NCBI GenBank assembly: GCA_035491935.1
Contig: DATJJW010000301.1
Coordinates: forward strand, 1 to 19,590
Length of the DNA: 19,590 bases
Origin: DATJJW01 sp035491935
GTDB lineage: Bacteria; Pseudomonadota; Alphaproteobacteria; ATCC43930; CGMCC-115725
Reading direction: 5' to 3'
The first letter of the stretch is position 1; every line of letters begins with the position of its first letter. A model generated the notes under the pieces. It was not told where the DNA came from. It did no database searches and worked only from the letters and a program-made list of their open reading frames with translations. Both the position numbers and the translations under genes were made by a program. Shown one piece after another: positions 7,812 to 14,280 of this stretch.

Positions 7812-10636
7812 CGACGCCCCTGAGCGCCAAGCCATTGAGCGCCAAGCCATTGGGCGCCAAACCTCCGGATGCCAAGCCCCCCGGCGCCACGTATCGCATG
7901 CAATTCCATGCGGGCTTCACCTTCGCCGACGCCGTGGCGATGGTCGATTACCTGGCCGATCTCGGCATCACGCATCTCTACGCCTCACCGATCCTGTCGG
8001 CGCGGCCGGGCAGCGCCCATGGTTACGACGTGGTCGACCCCACCACCGTCAATCCGGAACTGGGCGGCGAGGAGGGATTCCTGGCCTTGAGCACGGCCCT
8101 CAAGCGCCGCGGCCTCGGCCTCATCGTCGACATCGTGCCGAACCATATGGGCGTCGGCGAGGCCAATGACTGGTGGATGGACGTGCTGGAATGGGGCCGG
8201 CGCTCGCCTTATGCCAAGTTCTTCGACATCGATTGGGATGCGGCATTGCCGGCGCCCACCGGCCGCATCCTGCTGCCGATCCTGGGCTCGCCTTTCGGTG
8301 CGGCGCTGGATGCCGGCGAGATCGCGCTGCATTTCGCGCCCGAGACCGGCCGCTTCCAGATCCACTATTACGACAATTGGCTGCCTGTGGCCCCCTGGCT
8401 CTATGCCGACCTGCTGGATGGGGCGGCGGCACGCCTGGGCGCCGACGCCGCGGCCCAGCTGGCGCATCTGGCCAAGGGTTTCGCCAAGCTGGCCAAGGAA
8501 AAGGCCGGTGACCTGGCCGCCCCCCATACCCGCGCGCTGGAGCTGCGCCGGCGCCTGGCCGAACTCTGCGCGCAAGATCCGGCGACATCCCAGGCGATCG
8601 GGAATGCCGCAGCCAACCTCGCCGCCGTGCCGGGCGATCCCGCCAGCACGATCGCGCTCGGCCGGCTGCTGGAGGCCCAGGCCTATCGGCTGTCCTGGTG
8701 GCGGCTCGCGGCCGATGCCATCAACTATCGACGCTTCTTCAACATCAACGATCTGGCCGGCTTGCGCATGGAGCGCGGCGAGGTGTTCCGGACCAGCCAT
8801 CGCAAAATCCTCGAATTGGTGGCCGGCGGGCATATCCAGGGCCTGCGTATCGACCATATCGACGGGCTGGCCGATCCCAAAGCCTATCTCGAAGACCTCC
8901 AAAGCCATTGCGGCGGTACGGCGGAAAACCCCTTCTACGTCGTGGTCGAGAAGATCGTCGCCGAGAACGAGGAGCTACCTTCCGACTGGCCCTGCGCCGG
9001 CACCACGGGCTATGAGGACATCAACCTCCTGACCCGGCTGTTCTGCGATCCGGCCGGCGAAGCGTCGATCAACGAGGCCTATCGCTGGTTCACCAAGCGC
9101 GACCAGCCCTTCGCGGCGGTACTGCACCAGGCCAAACGCCTGATCATCGAGGTCGATCTGGCCGGCGAGGTCAGCCGCATCGTCCGCCGCTTGATCCAGC
9201 TGGCGGCCGAGAACTGGCATTATCGCGACTTCGCCATAGCGGCGATCCGCCGGGCAGTGCAGGGCATCATCGTCCATCTGCCGGTCTATCGCACATATGT
9301 CGACGAGACCGGCGTCAGGCCGGTCGACCGGCGCCTCATCGAGCAGGCGGCCGAGGCCGCACGGGCCGAAGTGCCGGATTTCGAGGCACCGATCTACGAC
9401 TTCATGATCGCGACCTTGTGCGGCGAGGGCGGGCCGGAAGCCCTCGCCATTGCCAAGGCGTTCCAGCAGGTTTCCGGCCCGGCCATGGCCAAGGGGCTGG
9501 AAGACACCGGCTTCTACCGGTATTTCGCCATGATCGCGTTGAACGAGGTCGGCGGCGATCCACGTCTTTTCGCCATCGACACCGGCGATTTCCACCGCGC
9601 CATGATCAACCGGCCACAGCAGCGGCCCTTGGCGATGATCGCCGGCACCACCCACGACACCAAGCGTGGCGAGGATGCCCGCGCCCGATTGACCGGCATC
9701 GCCGCCAAGCCGGAATTCTGGATCGCCGCGGTCGAGCGCTGGACGGCGCTGGCACGCGAGTTGTCGGAGATCGACAGCAACGACGCCTATTACATTTACC
9801 AATCAATGCTGGGCGCTTGGCCAATGGGCCTTGCCGCCGAGGATGCCGATGGCCTCGATGCTTTCCGCGAGCGGCTGGAAACAGCAGTCTTCAAGGCGCT
9901 TCGCGAAGGCAAGGAGCGGTCGAGCTGGACCGACCCGGACGAGGCCTATGAGGAGAAGGTGAAGGCCTTCATCGCCGGATCGCTCGATCCCACCCATGGC
10001 TTCCTCGCCGATTTCGTGCCGGTGGCGACCTGCTTCGGTTTCTGGGGTGCCTGCACCTCGCTGGCCGAGACACTCATTCGCCATACCATGCCGGGCGTAC
10101 CCGACCTTTATCGCGGGGCTGAGCTGTGGGAGCTGTCCTTCGTCGATCCGGACAACCGCCGGCCACTCGACGTGGCGCAGTTGCTGAATGCTCCAATGGG
10201 CACCAGCCTGCCCGAACTCATGACGGGTTGGCGCGACGGACGGGTGAAGCAGGAACTTATCCGCCGGCTGCTGGCTGTCCGCCGCGAGATGCCCGACCTC
10301 TTCACGATCGGCAGCTATACGCCGCTGGTGGCGATCGGCGACAAGGCGGCACATGTCGTGGCCTTTGCCCGACAAGCGGGAGAGGAGGCCATTGCGATCT
10401 CCGTCACCGCGCGGCTCTGGCCGATCCTGCTGCCCCTAAACGAGACGATGGAGGGCACCGCCACGGACTTCGCCGTTGCCTGGGACGACACCGCGATCCC
10501 GCTGCCCCCCGGCCGCTATCGCGAGGTGCTGGGCGAACGGGAAATCGAGATCACCCCCGACACCGCCATGCCCGTCGCCGAAATCCTGGGCCATCTGCCG
10601 GTGGCCCTGCTCGTCAAACAAAGGGATGCCACTTGA
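7808..10636 (+). CDS. treY: Maltooligosyl trehalose synthase TreY
   Basis: TreY (GH13_26, EC 5.4.99.15) converts the reducing-end alpha-1,4 linkage of a maltodextrin to alpha,alpha-1,1 intramolecularly, giving maltooligosyltrehalose for TreZ. The ATG at 7808 overlaps the malQ stop (ATGA) and gives 942 residues, at the long end for the family. The region upstream to 7412 is also open but lies within malQ. Core motifs are TYRMQFHAGFTFADA, YASPILSARPGSAHGYDV, DIVPNHMG, nucleophile D349 (GLRIDHIDGLADP), acid E381 (VVVEKIVAENEELP) and D617 (GTTHDTKRGEDARARL). The pair KILAENE/THDTKR is diagnostic of TreY. Residues 4-27, ahead of the catalytic domain, are a Lys/Pro-rich run of imperfect five-residue repeats described separately. 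No strong Shine-Dalgarno precedes the start, so coupling to malQ is likely. Confidence 0.96.
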   Translation: MTTPLSAKPLSAKPLGAKPPDAKPPGATYRMQFHAGFTFADAVAMVDYLADLGITHLYASPILSARPGSAHGYDVVDPTTVNPELGGEEGFLALSTALKRRGLGLIVDIVPNHMGVGEANDWWMDVLEWGRRSPYAKFFDIDWDAALPAPTGRILLPILGSPFGAALDAGEIALHFAPETGRFQIHYYDNWLPVAPWLYADLLDGAAARLGADAAAQLAHLAKGFAKLAKEKAGDLAAPHTRALELRRRLAELCAQDPATSQAIGNAAANLAAVPGDPASTIALGRLLEAQAYRLSWWRLAADAINYRRFFNINDLAGLRMERGEVFRTSHRKILELVAGGHIQGLRIDHIDGLADPKAYLEDLQSHCGGTAENPFYVVVEKIVAENEELPSDWPCAGTTGYEDINLLTRLFCDPAGEASINEAYRWFTKRDQPFAAVLHQAKRLIIEVDLAGEVSRIVRRLIQLAAENWHYRDFAIAAIRRAVQGIIVHLPVYRTYVDETGVRPVDRRLIEQAAEAARAEVPDFEAPIYDFMIATLCGEGGPEALAIAKAFQQVSGPAMAKGLEDTGFYRYFAMIALNEVGGDPRLFAIDTGDFHRAMINRPQQRPLAMIAGTTHDTKRGEDARARLTGIAAKPEFWIAAVERWTALARELSEIDSNDAYYIYQSMLGAWPMGLAAEDADGLDAFRERLETAVFKALREGKERSSWTDPDEAYEEKVKAFIAGSLDPTHGFLADFVPVATCFGFWGACTSLAETLIRHTMPGVPDLYRGAELWELSFVDPDNRRPLDVAQLLNAPMGTSLPELMTGWRDGRVKQELIRRLLAVRREMPDLFTIGSYTPLVAIGDKAAHVVAFARQAGEEAIAISVTARLWPILLPLNETMEGTATDFAVAWDDTAIPLPPGRYREVLGEREIEITPDTAMPVAEILGHLPVALLVKQRDAT
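7817..7888 (+). repeat. 15-bp tandem repeat in the 5' end of treY
   Basis: Four 15-bp units at 7817, 7832, 7847 and 7862, plus a 12-bp partial unit at 7877, lie in frame. They encode PLSAK, PLSAK, PLGAK, PPDAK and PPGA. Units 1 and 2 differ at two bases and later units diverge more, which suggests stepwise slippage followed by drift. The repeat lies just before the conserved TYRMQFHAGF start of the TreY domain, so it is probably an unstructured N-terminal tail outside the active site. Copy number may vary between strains, which is an inference. Confidence 0.85.
10621..10624 (+). promoter_or_regulatory. Ribosome binding site that fixes the otsB TTG start
   Basis: The sequence AAGG (within CAAAGGG) sits 8 nt before the TTG at 10633. 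No ATG or GTG in the otsB frame lies near the conserved N-terminus. The ATG at 10626 is in another frame. This site inside the end of treY therefore supports the TTG, which also gives the TTGA overlap matching the other junctions of the operon. Confidence 0.6.
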
Positions 10637-11346
10637 GCACTCCGCCTCTACCCGACTCACGCTGGGCGCTGTTCCTCGATCTCGACGGCACGCTGCTCGA
10701 TTTCGCGCCGACACCCGATGCCGTCGTGGTGCCGGATGATCTGGTTGCGACCCTGAGCAATCTTGCGGGCAAGCTGGAGCGGGCGCTCGCCATCGTCAGC
10801 GGCCGCCGGCTAGACGATATCGACCGCTTCATGGCGCCCCTGGTCCTGCCCTGCGGCGCCGAGCATGGCGCGATCATGCGCTATACTGCCGGCGAAGCAG
10901 GGCAGGACACGCTGCCGCCGACGCCCGACGACTGGCTGGCCCGCGCGGGTGAGGCGGTAACGGCGCTGCCTGGTACGCTGCTCGAGCACAAGACCCACGG
11001 GCTGGTGCTGCACTACCGGCGCGCGCCCAAGGCCGAAGAGGCGCTGAAGCGTATCGCCGAAAGCTTTGTCGCCGAATCCCGCGGCGTCTTCGAACTCCTG
11101 ACCTCGAACATGGCCTGGGAGATCCGGCCGAGGGGCATCTCCAAAGGTCGGGTGGTCGAGCGCTTCATGGAGCATCCGCCCTTCGAGGGCCGCGTGCCGG
11201 TCTTCATCGGCGACGATATCACCGACCGCGACGGCTGCGCCGCCGCTCGGAAACTCGGCGGTCACGGGTTGATGGTGCCGGAGGTATTTCCCGCAGGACC
11301 GCCCGCCGTCCGCGCCTGGCTGGCGGGGCTGACGACACAGCTCTGA
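10633..11346 (+). CDS. otsB: Trehalose-6-phosphate phosphatase OtsB
   Basis: OtsB (HAD superfamily, class IIB, EC 3.1.3.12) dephosphorylates trehalose-6-phosphate to trehalose. A TTG start overlapping the treY stop gives 237 residues, slightly shorter than E. coli OtsB. HAD motif I is LDLDGTLLDF with nucleophile D16 and general acid D18, motif II is in IVSGRR, the motif III Lys is in GISKGRVVE, and motif IV is FIGDDITDRDG. The cap-domain signature EHKTHGLVLHYRRAP is typical of trehalose phosphatases, which argues against another sugar phosphatase. It is the last gene of the operon. Its usual partner OtsA (trehalose-6-phosphate synthase) is not in the window, whereas the OtsA-independent TreY/TreZ route is. 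The substrate must therefore come from an otsA elsewhere or from another source, which cannot be settled here. Confidence 0.92.
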   Translation: MSTPPLPDSRWALFLDLDGTLLDFAPTPDAVVVPDDLVATLSNLAGKLERALAIVSGRRLDDIDRFMAPLVLPCGAEHGAIMRYTAGEAGQDTLPPTPDDWLARAGEAVTALPGTLLEHKTHGLVLHYRRAPKAEEALKRIAESFVAESRGVFELLTSNMAWEIRPRGISKGRVVERFMEHPPFEGRVPVFIGDDITDRDGCAAARKLGGHGLMVPEVFPAGPPAVRAWLAGLTTQL

Positions 11347-11349
11347 AGA

Positions 11350-11823
11350 TTATTTCCGGAACAGCACCGCGCCGGTGATGTAGCCGCTGCACAGGCTGAC
11401 CACGGTGGCGGCGATCGGATCTTCGTCGACCCGGTCCTTGAGCAGGCGGATGATCATCTCGGCATCTTCGACCGAGATCGGCAGACCGCCGCCGGCGGCG
11501 GCCGGGGGCGCCTCCTTGGGCACTTTAGGCTTCGGCTCGCGCCGGATGAAGCACCAGCCGGCAAGGAAGCACAACCCGGCGATGATGATCAGGATGACCG
11601 TGACCAACAGCGCCGCCCAGGGTGCGCCCATCTTCGGCTCGGCCGCGACATAGATGCTCCAGGAGCCATAGGCCACGGCGAAGACGGTGATGACCAGCCC
11701 CGTCGCCACCAGCCCGAAGGCCATGGCGACATGGGCCAAGATCTCCTTGCCGTAATGGGCGAGTATGTCGCCCAGCCGGAACGAGCGCAGCACCTGCTGC
11801 ACGATCGCCTCGATCGAGACCAT
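11350..11823 (-). CDS. Two-TM membrane protein, holin-superfamily-like, unknown function
   Basis: This is a 157-residue protein with a short amphipathic start, TM1 at about residues 31-60 (HVAMAFGLVATGLVITVFAV and onward) and TM2 at about 70-93 (ALLVTVILIIIAGLCFLAGW). A cytosolic-looking Lys/Pro linker follows (REPKPKVPKEAPPAAAGGG), then a conserved-looking tail (ISVEDAEMIIRLLKDRVDEDP) ending in a weakly hydrophobic segment. The organisation recalls the small phage-holin/DUF1469-like membrane proteins often found beside DUF883 genes, but I recognise no decisive motif. It is the last gene of a three-gene minus-strand operon, 17 nt after the DUF883 gene. The ATG follows a G-rich stretch rather than a classic Shine-Dalgarno. 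Its stop lies 3 nt from the convergent otsB stop. Presence in phage lysis is not implied, because no other phage gene is nearby. Confidence 0.75.
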   Translation of the reverse strand: MVSIEAIVQQVLRSFRLGDILAHYGKEILAHVAMAFGLVATGLVITVFAVAYGSWSIYVAAEPKMGAPWAALLVTVILIIIAGLCFLAGWCFIRREPKPKVPKEAPPAAAGGGLPISVEDAEMIIRLLKDRVDEDPIAATVVSLCSGYITGAVLFRK

Positions 11824-11840
11824 CCCCCCGCTTCCGATGC

Positions 11841-12161
11841 CTAATGGCGACGCGATAGCGAGGCGAAGACCATACCGATGGCAAAAGCGCCGGCCACGCT
11901 GGTCAGGGGGCGCTTACGGACATAATCGGTCGCGACGTCGAGCGAATCATGGCTCTTCTGGCTGACGCGCTGGGCGAGATCGCCGACATTCGCCTTGAGA
12001 CGCTCGATCTCATGGCTGACACGCTCCTGCCCATCGGCCAGCGACTTTTCGCCGAGCCGCGCGAGATCGCTGCGCAGCGCCTCCAGATCCTGGCGCACCG
12101 TGCCCCAGGACGGCTCGGTGACGTCGACGGTATCCTTCAACTTGCTATCGATGCGCGGCAT
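11841..12161 (-). CDS. DUF883 / ElaB-YqjD-like membrane-anchored protein
   Basis: This is a 106-residue protein. Residues 20-75 are a charged, heptad-like helix (VRQDLEALRSDLARLGEKSL, then SHEIERLKANVGDLAQRVSQ) expected to form a coiled coil. The C-terminus is VRKRPLTSVAGAFAIGMVFASLSRRH, split here as VRKRPLTSVAGA and FAIGMVFASLSRR: the Arg-rich, RP-headed short TM helix of the DUF883 (ElaB/YqjD) family. In E. coli these proteins are tail-anchored inner-membrane proteins that bind ribosomes and rise in stationary phase. That role is family knowledge, not shown here. A strong GAGGAGG lies 9 nt before the ATG. It is the middle gene of the minus-strand operon, 28 nt after the DUF1328-like gene. 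Confidence 0.85.
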   Translation of the reverse strand: MPRIDSKLKDTVDVTEPSWGTVRQDLEALRSDLARLGEKSLADGQERVSHEIERLKANVGDLAQRVSQKSHDSLDVATDYVRKRPLTSVAGAFAIGMVFASLSRRH

Positions 12162-12189
12162 TGTTCGAGTCCTCCTCGACTACGGTCAA

Positions 12190-12351
12190 CTAGTGGATCA
12201 AGACGCCTTGCAACAGGCTGAGCAGGAAAAGCACCAGAAAGATAAAGAACAGGATCCGAGCGAAGCCCACCGCCACCGATGCAACACCACCGAAACCCAG
12301 GACACCGGCCACGACGGCGATGATCAGGAAGACGATTGCCCAATGCAGCAT
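12190..12351 (-). CDS. DUF1328-like small membrane protein (YtjA type)
   Basis: This is a 53-residue, almost wholly hydrophobic protein beginning MLHWAIVFLIIAVVAGVLGF and followed by GGVASVAVGFARILFFIFLV. The LHWAIVFLIIAvvAgvLGFgG...a.g.AkiLfviFlvlfl pattern is that of the DUF1328/YtjA family, with two TM helices and a glycine-rich turn. The frame is open further upstream (to 12741), but the extension overlaps the opposite-strand glycosyltransferase gene. The ATG at 12351 is preceded by GGAGG at 5-nt spacing, which decides the start. The function of the family is unknown. In proteobacteria its members often sit among stress or envelope genes. It is the first gene of the three-gene minus-strand operon. 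Confidence 0.88.
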   Translation of the reverse strand: MLHWAIVFLIIAVVAGVLGFGGVASVAVGFARILFFIFLVLFLLSLLQGVLIH

Positions 12352-12399
12352 GGGATCCTCCAAGGTCGAAAGGTTGTCTCTGCCCTCGTACCCGGCTAT

Positions 12400-12424
12400 A
12401 ACCGCGCGCCGTGGCAATTGTTCC
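12400..12424 (-). promoter_or_regulatory. Candidate EcfG (general stress sigma) promoter for the DUF1328-DUF883-holin-like operon
   Basis: On the minus strand, GGAAC (12424-12420), 16 nt, then GGTT (12403-12400). The alphaproteobacterial EcfG-type (ECF15) promoter is GGAAC, 16-17 nt, CGTT, so the -35 is perfect and the -10 has one mismatch. It lies about 50 nt before the DUF1328 ATG, a sensible distance, and faces genes of a stress-linked type. This is motif reading only. Confidence 0.45.
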
Positions 12425-12451
12425 ATATGCCGGTGCTCCATATGCTGGGGC
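12422..12451. repeat. Two adjacent 15-bp direct repeats in a divergent promoter region
   Basis: TCCATATGCCGGTGC (12422-12436) is followed directly by TCCATATGCTGGGGC (12437-12451). The two match at 13 of 15 positions, and each carries the palindrome CATATG. They lie in the 120-bp gap between the divergent DUF1328-like and glycosyltransferase genes and overlap the -35 of the candidate minus-strand promoter. A paired operator is possible; chance duplication is equally possible. Confidence 0.4.
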
Positions 12452-12471
12452 GCTCGGCCGTTTGAGGCGAC

Positions 12472-13305
12472 ATGACCGTCACACCGTCCACCCCTGCCCC
12501 CACTGCGGGCACCGGCACTGGAAATGGTCCTGGTACCCTGCCCCATATCGTGGTCGCGACGCCCTGCTTCGGCGGGCAGGTCTCCAGCATCTACACGACC
12601 TCGTTGCTGAAGCTGCAGCAGGTGGCGCTGAGCCGCGGCATTGCCAGCATCGAGGTGCAGCTGCTGGGCGGCGACGCGTTGATCACCCGGGCACGCGCCA
12701 ATCTCGTGACGCTGTTCCTGGACAATCCGCGCGCGACACATCTTCTATTCGTCGATGCCGACCTCGCCTTCGAGCCGGACCAGGTGTTCCGCCTGCTGGG
12801 CTTCGGTGCCGACGTCACCGCTGCCGCCTATCCGGTCAAGAAGATCGACTGGGCGAAAGTGCGTCGGGTCATCGAGGCGAAGCTCCCCAATCCGGAAGCC
12901 ACCAGCCTGACCTACGTCGTCGATTTCGAGGATGCGAGCCGGGTCGCCATCCACAACGGCTTCGCCCGTGCGCGCTATGTCGGCACGGGTTTCCTGATGA
13001 TCCGCCGCCAGGCGCTGATGGCGCTGTGCCAGCGCCATCCCGAGCTCAAATTCCGCGTCCAGCATGCCAACCCTGACCCGCTGGCCGGCAGCCAGCACCG
13101 CTACGCGCTGTTCGACACCATGATCGATCCGGATACCGGCATGTATCTCAGCGAGGATTACAGCTTCTGCCGGCGCTGGACCGATATGGGCGGCGAGATT
13201 TGGGTCGATCTCGAAAGCCGGCTGGTCCATGTCGGGCCGCTAGCCTTTCCCGGCGAGCTCGCCACCCAGTTCAATGCGGCCGCCCCGCCGGCAGCCAAAG
13301 CCTAG
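12472..13305 (+). CDS. Putative GT-A-fold glycosyltransferase
   Basis: This is a 277-residue soluble protein with no signal peptide or TM segment. Residues 1-25 are a Pro/Thr/Gly-rich low-complexity leader. The fold then opens with HIVVATPCFGG, continues through GGDALITRARANLV, and reaches LLFVDADLAFEPDQV, where D95-A-D97 forms a DxD-like metal/nucleotide-sugar motif. AAAYPVKKIDW and a later SEDYSFCRRWTDMGGEIWVD resemble the acceptor-side ED motif of GT-A enzymes. This pattern fits small glycosyltransferases of the GT2-like/Anp1-like type. The donor and acceptor cannot be read from the sequence. GAGG sits 4 nt before the ATG. It is followed 26 nt later by the HAD gene on the same strand, so the two are probably co-transcribed. 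Confidence 0.65.
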   Translation: MTVTPSTPAPTAGTGTGNGPGTLPHIVVATPCFGGQVSSIYTTSLLKLQQVALSRGIASIEVQLLGGDALITRARANLVTLFLDNPRATHLLFVDADLAFEPDQVFRLLGFGADVTAAAYPVKKIDWAKVRRVIEAKLPNPEATSLTYVVDFEDASRVAIHNGFARARYVGTGFLMIRRQALMALCQRHPELKFRVQHANPDPLAGSQHRYALFDTMIDPDTGMYLSEDYSFCRRWTDMGGEIWVDLESRLVHVGPLAFPGELATQFNAAAPPAAKA

Positions 13306-13331
13306 AATCGCCAAGACCAGAGATTTTGCTT

Positions 13332-14237
13332 TTGACCCAATCGTCCTCCGTACCCCGGCTATTGCCGGGCATCGCCCAACTTGCCCAGCGCTATGACGGC
13401 TTCATCATCGACGTCTGGGGCGTGCTACACAACGGCGTCGAACCCTATCCCGGCGTGGTCGCCGCACTCCGGCGCCTGAACGACATGGGCAAGCGCATGA
13501 CGCTTTTGTCCAATGCGCCGATGCGCTCGGAGACGGTGATGGAGCGTATCGCCCATATCGGTATCGCGCCCTTCCTCTATCAGAAGGTGCTGACCTCGGG
13601 CGAGGAGGTATGGCAGGCGCTGCACCAGCGTCCCGACTCCTTCTATCGGGCGCTGGGCCGGCGTTGCCTGTGGCTGGGTCCGGACCGCCATGAGGGCATG
13701 GTCCAAGGCCTCGACCTGGAACTGATCGAGGCGCCGGAGCGGGGCGCCTTCATCCTGAATACCGGGCCGGACCATCTCGACGATACCTGCTCGGCCTATA
13801 CCGACCTCATGGCCCGGGCCATCGAGCTCGGCATGCCGATGGTCTGCGCCAATCCGGATCTCGAAGTCATGCAGGGGCGGGAGCTGATCTATTGCGCCGG
13901 CCATCTGGCACATGCCTACGAACAGCGCGGCGGCACCGTGCGCTGGCACGGCAAGCCCTATCCCTCCGTCTACGCCACGTGCCTGGAGATGTTGGGCGGG
14001 CTGGCTCCGGGCCAGGTGCTGGCGATCGGCGACTCCTTACGCACCGACATCGCCGGCGCCAGCGGCGTCGGCATCGACAGCGCGTTGGTGGCGTCGGGCA
14101 TCCATGGCACGGAACTGGCCGGATTATGGCAGGAGACGGCCGATCCCACGGCTTTCCCTGGCATCATTGCCGGCCTCGCGGGCACCGGCGCCCAACCGAA
14201 TTGGGTGATCCCCGGCCTGCTCTGGGGCCCTGAATAG
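13332..14237 (+). CDS. HAD superfamily class IIA protein, TIGR01459 type
   Basis: This is a 301-residue HAD-like hydrolase from a TTG start at 13332. TTG at 13326 is an alternative that adds two residues. No ATG lies between the preceding gene and the conserved block, and the Shine-Dalgarno is weak (AGAG). Motif I is YDGFIIDVWGVLHNG. D27 would be the nucleophile, but W29 replaces the second Asp that usually acts as general acid, and DxWGV is the hallmark of the TIGR01459 subfamily. Motif II is LLSNAP, the motif III Lys is in HGKPYPSVY, and motif IV is AIGDSLRTDIAGA. Relatives include NagD-like and pyridoxal/glycolate phosphatases, so a small phosphometabolite is the likely ligand. The substrate is unknown. 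Transcription probably ends at the hairpin beginning 16 nt after the stop. Confidence 0.85.
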   Translation: MTQSSSVPRLLPGIAQLAQRYDGFIIDVWGVLHNGVEPYPGVVAALRRLNDMGKRMTLLSNAPMRSETVMERIAHIGIAPFLYQKVLTSGEEVWQALHQRPDSFYRALGRRCLWLGPDRHEGMVQGLDLELIEAPERGAFILNTGPDHLDDTCSAYTDLMARAIELGMPMVCANPDLEVMQGRELIYCAGHLAHAYEQRGGTVRWHGKPYPSVYATCLEMLGGLAPGQVLAIGDSLRTDIAGASGVGIDSALVASGIHGTELAGLWQETADPTAFPGIIAGLAGTGAQPNWVIPGLLWGPE

Positions 14238-14252
14238 AGCCTATTTCAGAAA

Positions 14253-14276
14253 CCGCTCCGGCAGCCGCCGGAGCGG
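14253..14276. terminator. Hairpin terminator between convergent genes
   Basis: A perfect 10-bp GC-rich stem, CCGCTCCGGC (14253-14262) and GCCGGAGCGG (14267-14276), has a 4-nt loop. It lies between the stops of the HAD gene and the convergent DUF4170 gene. On the minus strand the stem is followed by TTTCTG, a short T-run, so it best fits termination of the DUF4170 gene. On the plus strand it lacks a T-tract and may act as a weaker or 3'-end-protecting hairpin. Confidence 0.75.
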
Positions 14277-14280
14277 CATC

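Noticed and set aside
5532..7850. Minus-strand open frame of 772 codons
   Set aside because: It is antisense to malQ, has no family features, and is explained by third-position GC bias.
11350..11823. Holin-like protein as evidence for a prophage
   Set aside because: There is no lysin, integrase, structural phage gene or attachment site in the window, and the neighbours are cellular stress-type genes.
12352..12741. Upstream extension of the DUF1328-like frame
   Set aside because: It overlaps the opposite-strand glycosyltransferase gene, and the inner ATG has a good GGAGG site.
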